Part shown: positions 35,845-44,287 of the stretch, one piece after another
Layout: the number at the start of each line of letters is the position of its first letter
Position numbering within the stretch: position 1 is the stretch's first letter
Assembly: GCA_937876315.1 (NCBI GenBank)
Contig: CALEHQ010000019.1
Coordinates: 44,103-108,102 of the forward strand
Reading direction: 5' to 3'
DNA from: an uncultured Actinomycetes bacterium
GTDB lineage: Bacteria > Actinomycetota > Acidimicrobiia > Acidimicrobiales > Acidimicrobilacustridaceae
DNA length: 64,000 nt
Position numbers and translations under genes: made by a program
The notes under the pieces: model-generated
Databases searched by the model: none
What the model was told of the DNA's origin: nothing
What the model saw: the letters and a program-made list of their open reading frames with translations, nothing else

Positions 35845-36387
35845 CTACTCGCCGAGGTCGCCCGGTTCGAAGTCCAGTTCTGCGAGGGCAGCCCAGCGAG
35901 GGTCAGAGATGGGTCCGGGACCCTCTGCTTCATCGGATTCCTCACCCTCTCCTGCGACCCTGGCAGGGAACAATTCCGGGGCGGGACCCCGGCAATCTGC
36001 GGCACACAGCGGAGCTAAGGGCAGCGCCAACAGCACTGCATCTCGCACCATCGGCTCAAGATTCACGATGTCGTCGGCCATCGCGTAGGTCTCCCCCTCA
36101 ACGGAACGAGGTTCGAAAATTTCCCGGATCTGGGCCACTGATCGACCCTCAACGGGCCGCAGACACCGCCGACATTCGCCCACCCACGGGGTGGTGATAC
36201 TGCCCGTCGCAACGAGTCCATTGCTAAGAGTCTCAAGTTCAATATCAAGATCGATCGACGCGTCGTCCGGCACCGTGGCCGAGGTGATCGCTAACCCGGG
36301 GAGCTCGACCGATTCAGTGAACTGACGCCGCGCTCCGGGATGTCGACGAAGGTCGGCGATCGGCACGACCAATGGTCGGTAGGTCAT
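35845..36387 (-). CDS. DUF177 (YceD-like) protein
   Basis: A 180-residue protein of the DUF177/YceD family, always encoded just before rpmF and thought to link 23S rRNA or ribosome production to lipid synthesis. GECRRCLRPVEG and PLCAADCRG supply four cysteines for a probable zinc site. It starts three bases after the SepIVA-like gene. Confidence 0.93.
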   Translation of the reverse strand: MTYRPLVVPIADLRRHPGARRQFTESVELPGLAITSATVPDDASIDLDIELETLSNGLVATGSITTPWVGECRRCLRPVEGRSVAQIREIFEPRSVEGETYAMADDIVNLEPMVRDAVLLALPLAPLCAADCRGPAPELFPARVAGEGEESDEAEGPGPISDPRWAALAELDFEPGDLGE

Positions 36388-36390
36388 CGA

Positions 36391-37281
36391 TTACGCGAGA
36401 TCCTGATCGAAGAAGTTCGAAGCGGCGTCGCGAATCGTCTGGGTCGGATGGTTTGAAGAGGGGGGCGGCGGAAGGTCCGAGTAACGGTCGTCGACCACGG
36501 TGAGGCGCGGACGATCGTCGTAGGCGTCGTATTCCTCGTCGAACGGAAGTGCTCCGTCGTCCCATGAATCGGTGTTGACCATGCCCTCGGCGTCGTACAA
36601 AGCGGGTGCGTCATCGAGCTGTGAAAGATCGTCGTAGACCGATGGTTGCGTCGGCGGAGCCGAAAAGTCTTCGCCTTGCTCGTCGTAGATTCCCTGTTCG
36701 GAAACACCTTCGACGCCGTGTCCGGCAGCAGCTGCTGCTTCGGCAAGGAGATTGGTGCCCTGCAACTTCGCTCGGCCAGCACCAACGAGTTTCTGCGTAC
36801 GTTCCAACACGATTTCGAAACTGGCAAGTTTCTGATCGCAGAAGTCTTCGACCTCGTGACGCAGTCGACGAGCATCTGCTTGGGCAGCATCGACAATGTC
36901 GTACGCCCGTTGTTCGGCGGCTTTCACGACCTCGGTGCGCTGCACCATCCGTTCGGCTCGGGTACGCGCTTGTTCGATGACGTCATCAGCTTCGTGGCGC
37001 GTTCGAGCATGGAATTCTTCGCGTTCCTTGAGTAACCAACGAGCAGCACGGAGTTCCTCGGGCAACGATTCGAGAGCTTCATCGAGAAGAACAAGCACCT
37101 CGTCCTTCACGATCATCGATGAAGCAGACAACGGCACATCACGAGCGTTCTCGATCATGTCGCGCAGTGTGAGCAACACGTCTTCAGTCTCGGCCGGGTG
37201 ATACTGCGCGCCCACCGACGGTGGCGTGAGATCGATCTCGATGTCGTGATCTTCGAATGAGGGATTGTCGTACTGGCTCAC
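36391..37281 (-). CDS. SepIVA-like DivIVA-family coiled-coil protein
   Basis: A 296-residue protein with a central coiled coil (about 75-190, rich in EEFHARTRHEADDVIEQA-type heptads) and an acidic, Tyr/Asp-rich C-terminal tail. By position, before DUF177 and near rnc/fpg/smc, it corresponds to mycobacterial SepIVA (Rv2927c), a septation and envelope-growth regulator. The N-terminal DivIVA lipid-binding segment is not obvious. GTG start shares GTGA with the coaD stop. Confidence 0.78.
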   Translation of the reverse strand: MSQYDNPSFEDHDIEIDLTPPSVGAQYHPAETEDVLLTLRDMIENARDVPLSASSMIVKDEVLVLLDEALESLPEELRAARWLLKEREEFHARTRHEADDVIEQARTRAERMVQRTEVVKAAEQRAYDIVDAAQADARRLRHEVEDFCDQKLASFEIVLERTQKLVGAGRAKLQGTNLLAEAAAAAGHGVEGVSEQGIYDEQGEDFSAPPTQPSVYDDLSQLDDAPALYDAEGMVNTDSWDDGALPFDEEYDAYDDRPRLTVVDDRYSDLPPPPSSNHPTQTIRDAASNFFDQDLA

Positions 37282-37757
37282 GATCCGTACTTCTCCTGAA
37301 GTCGTTTGGCAACGGCGGACGGCACCATGGGCGTCACATCGCCGCCGAAGCGGGTGATCTCTCGAAGCAACTTCGACGCCAGGAAGGAATTCCCTGAGGC
37401 CGACGGAATGAACAACGTGTCCACGCCTGAAATCTTCTGGTTCATCTGCGCCATTTGCAATTCGCTCTCAAAGTCGGAAACAGCCCGCAGGCCCTTCACG
37501 ATGAAGTCGGCGCCCATTTCCTTTGCGAGATCCACAACGAGCGATGCGAACATCGTGACCTTGACATTGGGAAGATGGGCGACTGATTCCTCGAGCATCT
37601 CTCGACGCTCATCGAGTGAGAACAGGGGCTCGCCCTTCTGAGGGTTGCGCATGGCAGCGACGATGACTTCGTCGAACAGACGCGACGCCGTCGCGATGAT
37701 CTCAAGGTGACCGTTATGGATCGGGTCGAACGATCCCGGGTAAAGCACTCGGGTCAC
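37278..37757 (-). CDS. coaD: Phosphopantetheine adenylyltransferase
   Basis: CoaD (159 aa) catalyses the penultimate step of coenzyme A synthesis, ATP + 4'-phosphopantetheine to dephospho-CoA. The nucleotidyltransferase signature YPGSFDPIHNGHLEII is at the N-terminus and KGLRAVSDFESELQMAQMN follows. The GTG at 37757 overlaps the rsmD stop as GTGA and gives exact family length. Confidence 0.96.
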   Translation of the reverse strand: MTRVLYPGSFDPIHNGHLEIIATASRLFDEVIVAAMRNPQKGEPLFSLDERREMLEESVAHLPNVKVTMFASLVVDLAKEMGADFIVKGLRAVSDFESELQMAQMNQKISGVDTLFIPSASGNSFLASKLLREITRFGGDVTPMVPSAVAKRLQEKYGS

Positions 37758-38323
37758 GGAGACTCCGGACTGTCGGGGGGCTGCAGGACGCTTACGAGCG
37801 TACCCCCGTACCTCTTCTCCTTTCGTGTATCCCATCCAGCCGGAAGTGCGATCTCTCGCGCTGATTCGGCAACAACGACACCACCTGCAGCGAGGTTGGT
37901 GACCAAGTTCAGGACCTCAGACCACAGTTCGCCGTCAGCGGCATAGGGCGGGTCGATCAGCACGAGATCAAACTGAGGGTTCGCCGAGCTTGTGGACGCA
38001 TCTCGAAGCCACGCCAGCGCATCTTGCGCCACGACGGTGGACCGACCAAGAAATCCCGTTATTTCGAGGTTGGTGCTGATCGCTTTACGGGCGTCACGGC
38101 CATGGTCAACGAAGACACACGATGTCGCACCGCGAGACAGGGCTTCGATTCCCAGCGCACCAGAACCGGCAAACAGATCAAGCACACGAGCGCCTTCGAC
38201 TGCATCAAGGCTGCCGAGTGAATTGAACATCGACTCTCGAACTCGATCGAGTGTCGGACGGGTTTCGCTCCCCTCAGGAGCCACCAATCTGCGTCCTCTT
38301 GCTTCGCCGGCAACAACCCTCAT
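37754..38323 (-). CDS. rsmD: 16S rRNA (guanine-966-N2)-methyltransferase RsmD
   Basis: A SAM-dependent N2-guanine methyltransferase (189 aa): SAM motif LDLFAGSGALGIEAL and catalytic DPPY in VLIDPPYAA. The ATG at 38323 matches the family N-terminus MRVVAGEARGRRL, and TACGGT sits 7 bases upstream. It is the first gene of the ten-gene operon that runs to smc. Confidence 0.95.
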   Translation of the reverse strand: MRVVAGEARGRRLVAPEGSETRPTLDRVRESMFNSLGSLDAVEGARVLDLFAGSGALGIEALSRGATSCVFVDHGRDARKAISTNLEITGFLGRSTVVAQDALAWLRDASTSSANPQFDLVLIDPPYAADGELWSEVLNLVTNLAAGGVVVAESAREIALPAGWDTRKEKRYGGTLVSVLQPPDSPESP

Positions 38324-38330
38324 GCCGGCG

Positions 38331-38340
38331 ACCGTACCCT
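38331..38340. promoter_or_regulatory. Overlapping divergent -10 elements, rsmD and zinc-ribbon gene
   Basis: Minus-strand TACGGT (38331-38336) ends 7 bases before the rsmD ATG. Plus-strand TACCCT (38335-38340) ends 6 bases before the ATG at 38347. The hexamers share two base pairs, so both polymerases cannot bind at once. Confidence 0.55.
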
Positions 38341-38346
38341 GTGACG

Positions 38347-38523
38347 ATGGATGCCGAACTCGGAATGACGTGTGTCGACTGCGGAGGCACCCTCCACCCG
38401 TTGTCCTACCCACCCGAAGACGGCTGGGAACCAGGTGATGTTGTGGCCTATCGCTGCCCCGATTGCAACGAACGATTCGACATCGTCCTTGGTGATCCGT
38501 CGGACGACGACGACCGTTACTGA
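38347..38523 (+). CDS. Small zinc-ribbon protein (58 aa)
   Basis: A 58-residue protein with CVDCGG and RCPDCNERF, two CxxC knuckles about 30 residues apart, and a very acidic C-terminus (DPSDDDDRY). This fits a rubredoxin-like or zinc-ribbon fold. I do not recognise a named family. The ATG is selected by the leaderless-type element 6 bases upstream; an in-frame GTG at 38341 would abut that element. A SnoaL-like gene follows after 14 bases. Confidence 0.72.
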   Translation: MDAELGMTCVDCGGTLHPLSYPPEDGWEPGDVVAYRCPDCNERFDIVLGDPSDDDDRY

Positions 38524-38537
38524 CACGAGGTCACACC

Positions 38538-38972
38538 ATGGGTATCGACGCTGACGTCCATAATCTTGTTGGCCGCTATTGCGATGCGGTGCTTCGCGTT
38601 GACGTCGCAGAGTTTTCCGACACTTGGGCCGACGACGCACGGTGGCTGATTCCCGGCGACGGTGTCATCGAAGGCCGCAACAGTATTTCGGCAACGTTCG
38701 AAAAGATTCGACCGACATACAAACAATGTGTTCAAGAAGTTCTCAATGGAACGATTTCGTATGTCGATGGCGACAACGCAAGCGCGCGATGGCAGATTCG
38801 CGAACTTCAATGGCGTGACGACGGAACGGTCAGCGAACTCATCGGCGTGTATCACGATGTCATGGCCCGCGACCTCGACGGTGTGCTGCGGTTCACTCAA
38901 CGAGATTTTGAGTTGATCTACAGCGGTCCAATTGACGGAAGCGGAACGTTGCGACCACCGCGTTCGTTGTAG
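38538..38972 (+). CDS. SnoaL-like (NTF2-fold) protein
   Basis: A 144-residue NTF2-fold protein (VHNLVGRYCDAVLRVDVAEF, then WADDARWLIPG) of the SnoaL_4 class, similar in type to the one at 13.4 kb. These act as small-molecule hydrolases or isomerases, or as beta subunits of ring-hydroxylating enzymes. The substrate is unknown. It ends convergent to an alpha/beta hydrolase. Confidence 0.8.
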   Translation: MGIDADVHNLVGRYCDAVLRVDVAEFSDTWADDARWLIPGDGVIEGRNSISATFEKIRPTYKQCVQEVLNGTISYVDGDNASARWQIRELQWRDDGTVSELIGVYHDVMARDLDGVLRFTQRDFELIYSGPIDGSGTLRPPRSL

Positions 38973-38990
38973 GCCAACGACATCAAGCGG

Positions 38991-39656
38991 TCAGTCAAGA
39001 AGTGCGACGAGGATGTCGGCCAGTTCTGCTGGACGAGCAACCATCGGCGAATGATCACCAGGCATCTCAACGACATCGGCACCCATGCGTTCAGCGACTG
39101 CACGCTGTCCGTCGACAAGAAGAATTGGATCGTCGGTGCATACGACATAGGTGCTCGGCGTTGAACGCCATGCCGCCTTTTCAACAATGACAGTGCCGCC
39201 AGCGTTTCCCGATCGGAGCTTCGTTGCCCAGCGTGCAGCATCTGCCGGATCGATATCTGGGTAGAAGACCTGGGCCGCAAATTCTGGGTCGATAAACGGC
39301 AGTCCATTGTCGTCAACTCGCATGGTGGTGAGGAATTGCTCGCCGATCGTCATTGGCCCGCCGCTGCCCAGCTCACCCGCGTCCGGACCGAGTGCGGCGA
39401 GATACACCAATCGTTCAACCGACCGATGATTTCCAGCAACCGTGACGACTGCACCGCCGTAGGAATGTCCAAGAAGAATGACTGGACCATCGATGGAGTC
39501 AAGAACTGCGGTTACCGCCGCTGCGTCTTCAGTGAGGTCAGTGAGCGGAAGATCGACAAGAGCGGTAGTGACCCCACGTCCCTCAAGTTCGGCGACCAGC
39601 GGCTCGAAACACCAACTGCCGTGAAATGCACCATGCGTCAGAACGATTGTCGTCAT
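38991..39656 (-). CDS. Alpha/beta hydrolase
   Basis: A 221-residue hydrolase with nucleophile Ser65 in GHSYGGA, an acid in VCTDDPIL and a His in PGDHSPMVARP. The short THGAFHGSWC start and overall size place it near the salicylate-binding/methylesterase-like group, but the ester is unknown. TAATGT lies 6 bases before the ATG, so it can be transcribed independently of recG, which ends 23 bases upstream. Confidence 0.87.
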   Translation of the reverse strand: MTTIVLTHGAFHGSWCFEPLVAELEGRGVTTALVDLPLTDLTEDAAAVTAVLDSIDGPVILLGHSYGGAVVTVAGNHRSVERLVYLAALGPDAGELGSGGPMTIGEQFLTTMRVDDNGLPFIDPEFAAQVFYPDIDPADAARWATKLRSGNAGGTVIVEKAAWRSTPSTYVVCTDDPILLVDGQRAVAERMGADVVEMPGDHSPMVARPAELADILVALLD

Positions 39657-39662
39657 GGCCGC

Positions 39663-39668
39663 ACATTA
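39663..39668 (-). promoter_or_regulatory. -10 element (TAATGT) for leaderless hydrolase mRNA
   Basis: Minus-strand TAATGT ends 6 bases before the ATG at 39656, inside the 23-base gap after recG. Confidence 0.45.
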
Positions 39669-39679
39669 GGGCCGAGCGA

Positions 39680-41836
39680 TCAACTTTTCATCAGAAAGTC
39701 GATGTCGTCAGCTTTGAGAAATAGATCCACTTCTTCGGCCAACAGTTCATGATTCACAAGTTTGGGATCGGCATCGAGAATCTCGATCGCGATTTCCCGC
39801 GCTGTCACCACCCACTCACGATCCCGACGGAGCGATGCCAACTTCAGATCATTCTGACCCTTCTGCCTCTCCCCCATGATCGTGCCTTCGCCACGAAGAT
39901 CGAGATCCACTTCAGCAAGCTCGAACCCATCGGTGCTTCGAACGAGCGCTTCGAGTCGTGCTTCGCCATCAGGAGTTTTCGATTCTCCAACAAGCCAGCA
40001 AAACGACTTCGCTGCGCCTCGTCCGACACGACCACGCAACTGATGCAACTGGGCGATTCCAAAGCGCGTGGCATCAAGAATGACCATGACGGTGGCATTA
40101 GGGACGTCCACACCAACTTCAATAACCGTCGTTGAAACCAGTGCATCGAGTTCGCCGGCGCGGAACTGCGTCATCACGGCGTCCTTCTCGTCAGACTTCA
40201 GCCGGCCATGCAGAAGGCCTACCCGCAGTCCGGACAGTTCTCCGTGGCTCAGTTCTTCATACATTTCTTGAGCAGACCGAACTTCGAGTTTTTCACTCTC
40301 TTCGATCAACGGACACACCACATATGCCTGGCGACCAGCGGCGATTTCGTCCCGAACCTGCTGCCACACCTCGAGTTCGTCCATATCGTTCTGCGCCCAA
40401 CGCGTAACAATCGGCGTGCGGCCTGGAGGGAGTTCATCGAGAACCGAAACATCGAGATCGCCGTAGACCGTCATTGCTGCAGTGCGCGGAATCGGTGTTG
40501 CGGTCATCACCAACACATCCGGCATGGCGTCGCCTGCGCCCTTGTCGCGCAATGCCGCTCGTTGTTCAACGCCAAAGCGATGCTGCTCATCGATCACCAC
40601 AACGCCAAGAGACTTGAACGCAATGCCTTCAGAGATCAATGAATGCGTGCCGATCACGATGTCGAGATTTCCTGTTGCCATGTCTTCGAGAATCTTGCGG
40701 CGATCGGGCGCCGAAGTTCGATTCGTGAGCAATGCAACCCGCAACGAGCGATCCATTCCCGCGCCGCCGAACAAATTGCCTTCGTCGGTATCGGGAACAG
40801 TGAACCCTTCAAGAAGATGTTTGATACCGAGATGATGCTGTTCGGCCAGAACTTCGGTCGGTGCCATCAGCGCAGCCTGATGACCGCCCTGCACCGCAAC
40901 CAACATCGCACTCACCGCAACCACGGTCTTTCCCGCACCAACGTCGCCCTGCAACAAGCGATGCATGGGATGACCTTTGGCGAGGTCTTCATTGATCTCG
41001 CCAATCGTTCGAGCCTGAGCACCGGTGAGGTCGTAAGGAAGTACGTCGTGAAAACGCTTCACTAACGCCCCGCCGCCCTCGCCGACTGCGTGGGCAATGC
41101 CCACCGCTGTGCGTTCGAGCTCTCGTTTGCGACGAACCAGTTCCACCTGCACGCGCAGTAGTTCGTCGAACACTAAGCGTCGACGAGCCGCAGCAGCTTC
41201 GGCCATCGACTCAGGCATATGAATGGCACGAAACGCTTCAGTCCTCGCTACGAGATCAAGTCGGTCGAGCAAAGCTTCATCAAGCGGCTCGGCGAAGTCA
41301 CCCGCGCGGCGCAACGTCTCTTCACAAAAGCGTGCGATATCCCACGAAGCGATTCCCACCTTCTCGGACTGTCCGTAGACAGGGAGAATTCTTCCGGTGC
41401 GGTTGCCGATCAGATCGACAACCGGGTTCGTCATCTTGCGCTTTCCGCCATAGAGCTCGAGCTTCCCGAAAAAGACAGCATCGAGACCAGGCTGCAATTG
41501 CTTCTCTCGAAATGGTTGTCCAAAGAACGTGACATCCATCGAAGCAGTGCCGTCGGTAACGGTCACGATGACCATCGACTTGCCCTTGCCAGTGCGGCGC
41601 TGCGTCGAACGTTTCACGTTGACCAGAATCGCTGCCTCTTCGCCTACTTCAAGATCGGCGATCTTCGCTTCTTTCGTGCGATCGATATAGCGGCGTGGGT
41701 AATGCGTCAGCACATCGAGAACAGAACGAATGCCCATCTTTCCGAGCGAGGCCGCCTTTGTCGCGCCAACACCTTTGAGCTCGCTTGCCGGCAGGTTGGC
41801 GAGTTGCGCCAACCGACGTCCCACGATCTCGCTCAC
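39680..41836 (-). CDS. recG: ATP-dependent DNA helicase RecG
   Basis: A branch-migration helicase (718 aa) that remodels stalled forks and recombination intermediates. It has an N-terminal wedge/OB domain, Walker A GDVGAGKTVVAVSA, the RecG-type motif II DEQHRFG, and C-terminal QLRGRVGRG and FELAEVDLDLRGEG. The GTG start overlaps the DAK/DegV gene stop as GTGA, the usual arrangement next to a YloV-like gene and rpmB. Confidence 0.96.
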   Translation of the reverse strand: MSEIVGRRLAQLANLPASELKGVGATKAASLGKMGIRSVLDVLTHYPRRYIDRTKEAKIADLEVGEEAAILVNVKRSTQRRTGKGKSMVIVTVTDGTASMDVTFFGQPFREKQLQPGLDAVFFGKLELYGGKRKMTNPVVDLIGNRTGRILPVYGQSEKVGIASWDIARFCEETLRRAGDFAEPLDEALLDRLDLVARTEAFRAIHMPESMAEAAAARRRLVFDELLRVQVELVRRKRELERTAVGIAHAVGEGGGALVKRFHDVLPYDLTGAQARTIGEINEDLAKGHPMHRLLQGDVGAGKTVVAVSAMLVAVQGGHQAALMAPTEVLAEQHHLGIKHLLEGFTVPDTDEGNLFGGAGMDRSLRVALLTNRTSAPDRRKILEDMATGNLDIVIGTHSLISEGIAFKSLGVVVIDEQHRFGVEQRAALRDKGAGDAMPDVLVMTATPIPRTAAMTVYGDLDVSVLDELPPGRTPIVTRWAQNDMDELEVWQQVRDEIAAGRQAYVVCPLIEESEKLEVRSAQEMYEELSHGELSGLRVGLLHGRLKSDEKDAVMTQFRAGELDALVSTTVIEVGVDVPNATVMVILDATRFGIAQLHQLRGRVGRGAAKSFCWLVGESKTPDGEARLEALVRSTDGFELAEVDLDLRGEGTIMGERQKGQNDLKLASLRRDREWVVTAREIAIEILDADPKLVNHELLAEEVDLFLKADDIDFLMKS

Positions 41837-43497
41837 TCGATACCGAAAAGATAGGGATAGAGCGGCTGTCCGCCGTGATGCACTTCAACCTCGCAACCAG
41901 GACGGTTGTCGTGCACCCACACTTCAAGATGTCGAGTAATAGCTGGCGTTGCACCCTCACCCTCAATGATCGTCACAATTTCATGATCGTCACCCACGAT
42001 GCGGGCAAGTAGGGCAGCAGCAGCTTCGGAAAGATCAGGGTTGATCGAAATGATTCCGTCGCGAGCGATACCGAGCCAGTCGCCTTCACCGATTGGACCA
42101 GCATCGCTGCTTGAATCACGAACGGCCCGAGTGAGTTCGCCGGCAACTACGTGCGCAGCAGCTTCGGACATTGCGTCGGCATTCGAAGCAGCAGTGCCTT
42201 CGGGGTCATAGGCCAGCAATGAAGCGAAACCTTCGGCGACACCACGCGTGGGTACAACACGAACGTTCTTGGTCGTCATCGCGTCGACCTGTTCGGCCAC
42301 CGGGATGATGTTCTTGTTGTTTGGCAACAACACAACGTCGTCGGCCGGCGCCGCTTCAACTGCCTCAAGCAGTTGCGCAGTTGACGGGTTCATGGTTTGG
42401 CCGCCAGTGACGATCACCTGCACCCCAAGGGAATGGAAGATGCGACGAACGCCGTCGCCAACCGATACCGCAACAACCGCGCACGGCACCGGGTCATGCG
42501 TTGTCGCTGGTTCAGGAACCATTGGTACCGCCTCGCGCACCCAACGCTCCTCTTCAACTTCTTCGAGAAGGTCGGTGACCCGGATAGAACGCGGTCGACC
42601 AATGTCAACGGCGGCGTCGATCGTTGCGCCGATGTCGTCGGTATGAATGTGGCAATTCCAAATTCCGTCGCCACCTACGACAACGATTGAATCGCCCAGC
42701 GTTGACCACACATCTTTGAAACCGGGCACCGCTTCATCGGGAGCTTCGAGGAAGTACATGACTTCATAACGAAGACTTGCGAGTGATCCGTCGTGGGAGC
42801 CATCGCCATGAGCAGCATCGAAAGCATCGAGAAATTCTGCCGATGCTCCAGCCGGATCTTCCGCCGCTTCAGGAATCGGGCGACCACTCACAATGTTGAG
42901 CGCGACATCGAACATCAACATGAGGCCAGTCCCGCCGGAATCAACAACACCAGCGTCGGCCAACACCTGCAACATCTCGGGAGTACGTGCGAGCGCTTCG
43001 GTTCCTGACGCATGTGCTGCTTCGAGAACCCCGAGAAGATCAGCACCAGTGTCGGCGGCCACGCGGCCACCTTCGGCCGCGACGCGCACTACTGTGAGGA
43101 TCGTTCCTTCGACTGGCTTCATTACTGCGCCATAGGCAGCAGTGGCTGCGGCATCAAGCGCAGTAGCGAACGCTGCGCCATCAATCGCTGGAGCAGCGCG
43201 GAACTCGGCGGACAACCCGCGCAGAATCTGCGAAAGGATCACGCCCGAATTCCCGCGAGCGCCCATGAGCGATCCGTGAGAAATGGCCTGACATGTGGAG
43301 TCAAGATCGGACTCGGCGCCATCGAGCTCAGCCACGACCGAGGCCAGGGTGAGGGCCATGTTCGTTCCGGTGTCCCCATCGGGAACCGGATAGACATTCA
43401 GCCGGTTGATGGTCTCTCGATGAGCGGCCAAGGCATCGGCGTAGCCCCGGATGAGAGTCCGGAGGTCATCGGCGGTCAGGCTGGTGGCGATCGACAT
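41833..43497 (-). CDS. DhaL (DAK2)-DegV-like protein, FakA/YloV type
   Basis: A 554-residue protein with an N-terminal DhaL kinase domain ([17 protein letters not shown], the Mg/ADP aspartates), a middle domain and a C-terminal DegV-like domain. In firmicutes FakA phosphorylates fatty acids held by FakB; whether this protein does so is not shown here. The ATG at 43497 gives the usual [11 protein letters not shown] start. TAGTCT lies 8 bases upstream. Confidence 0.9.
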   Translation of the reverse strand: MSIATSLTADDLRTLIRGYADALAAHRETINRLNVYPVPDGDTGTNMALTLASVVAELDGAESDLDSTCQAISHGSLMGARGNSGVILSQILRGLSAEFRAAPAIDGAAFATALDAAATAAYGAVMKPVEGTILTVVRVAAEGGRVAADTGADLLGVLEAAHASGTEALARTPEMLQVLADAGVVDSGGTGLMLMFDVALNIVSGRPIPEAAEDPAGASAEFLDAFDAAHGDGSHDGSLASLRYEVMYFLEAPDEAVPGFKDVWSTLGDSIVVVGGDGIWNCHIHTDDIGATIDAAVDIGRPRSIRVTDLLEEVEEERWVREAVPMVPEPATTHDPVPCAVVAVSVGDGVRRIFHSLGVQVIVTGGQTMNPSTAQLLEAVEAAPADDVVLLPNNKNIIPVAEQVDAMTTKNVRVVPTRGVAEGFASLLAYDPEGTAASNADAMSEAAAHVVAGELTRAVRDSSSDAGPIGEGDWLGIARDGIISINPDLSEAAAALLARIVGDDHEIVTIIEGEGATPAITRHLEVWVHDNRPGCEVEVHHGGQPLYPYLFGIE

Positions 43498-43505
43498 CGG
43501 CGGAG

Positions 43506-43511
43506 AGACTA
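43506..43511 (-). promoter_or_regulatory. -10 element (TAGTCT) for leaderless DAK/DegV-recG mRNA
   Basis: Minus-strand TAGTCT ends 8 bases before the ATG at 43497; no ribosome site is visible there. Confidence 0.45.
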
Positions 43512-43577
43512 CCGATGTGACCGGCGTCCGGCTGAGGCGGCCCAAATCGGCCCGATTCAGGCCGGTCATCGGCCGAA

Positions 43578-43606
43578 TTGGGCCTGAGAGGGCTCACTGC
43601 TACCAT
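43578..43606 (+). promoter_or_regulatory. Promoter of rpmB
   Basis: TTGGGC (43578-43583), a 17-base spacer and TACCAT (43601-43606) form a housekeeping-sigma promoter. It would give a leader of about 33 bases before the rpmB ATG, unlike the leaderless-type genes around it. Confidence 0.5.
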
Positions 43607-43645
43607 CCGCCGTTCGATTCTTCTGACGTCCCGGAGTGTGTTCTC

Positions 43646-43840
43646 ATGGCAGCTGTATGCGAGGTGTGCGGAAAGCACCCATCGTTCGGTATGGCGGTAA
43701 GCCACTCCCATCGCCGCACCAAGCGCCGTTGGAATCCGAACATTCAGCGGGTTCGAGCCGTAGTCAACGGTTCGACCAAGCGCGTCAATGTGTGCACGTC
43801 GTGCCTCAAGGCCGGCAAGGTCGTCAAGGCAGTCCGCTGA
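43646..43840 (+). CDS. rpmB: 50S ribosomal protein L28
   Basis: L28 (64 aa) with [14 protein letters not shown] and VCTSC cysteine pairs, so the zinc-binding form, and the conserved [16 protein letters not shown]. It is divergent from the DAK/DegV-recG pair as usual. The next gene starts two bases after its stop. Confidence 0.96.
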   Translation: MAAVCEVCGKHPSFGMAVSHSHRRTKRRWNPNIQRVRAVVNGSTKRVNVCTSCLKAGKVVKAVR

Positions 43841-43842
43841 CC

Positions 43843-44130
43843 GTGTCTGCTGGTCCTTTGCAGGGAGTCGTCAAGTCCTACGACCCGGTCTCCGGCGTCG
43901 GCACCATCATCTGCGACACGGACCTGAACGATTACGAATTCACCCGCAGCGCCCTCGTGGGTTCGGTTTTCCGTTCCCTGCGTCAGGGCCAGCGAGTGGT
44001 CTTCGATCTCGACGGTGGCTCCTTAGCCATTCGTCTTCGTATGGGCTCTGAGGCCGATATGGGTACTCCGGGGTTCGAACAACCGAACGCCGACAATGTG
44101 CAGCACCCTCAGGGCGGCACCGAAGGCTGA
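43843..44130 (+). CDS. Cold-shock-domain-like small protein
   Basis: A 95-residue protein. [20 protein letters not shown], then SALVGS and [11 protein letters not shown], resembles an OB-fold cold-shock domain, although the RNP1 aromatic residues are largely missing. The C-terminal third is hydrophilic. It begins at GTG two bases after rpmB and is likely cotranslated with it. RNA binding is inferred from fold only. Confidence 0.75.
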   Translation: MSAGPLQGVVKSYDPVSGVGTIICDTDLNDYEFTRSALVGSVFRSLRQGQRVVFDLDGGSLAIRLRMGSEADMGTPGFEQPNADNVQHPQGGTEG

Positions 44131-44287
44131 GTGCCACACGGCACACCAATGGTTTCAGCGATGGAGAGCGTCGGTGAATCCTCTACGCTTCTCAGATTCA
44201 CCAAAGGTTCACTCGGCAGCAACCGCTTCCCGAGAACAACCCCCCACTCAGGCGCAACGCGCATTCGACAACGATGTCGGAGGAAAC

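Noticed and set aside
44131..44287. Possible small gene between the cold-shock-like gene and pckG
   Set aside because: Open frames here run on into pckG in the wrong frame; only a weak 5-bp hairpin (44131-44144) is seen.
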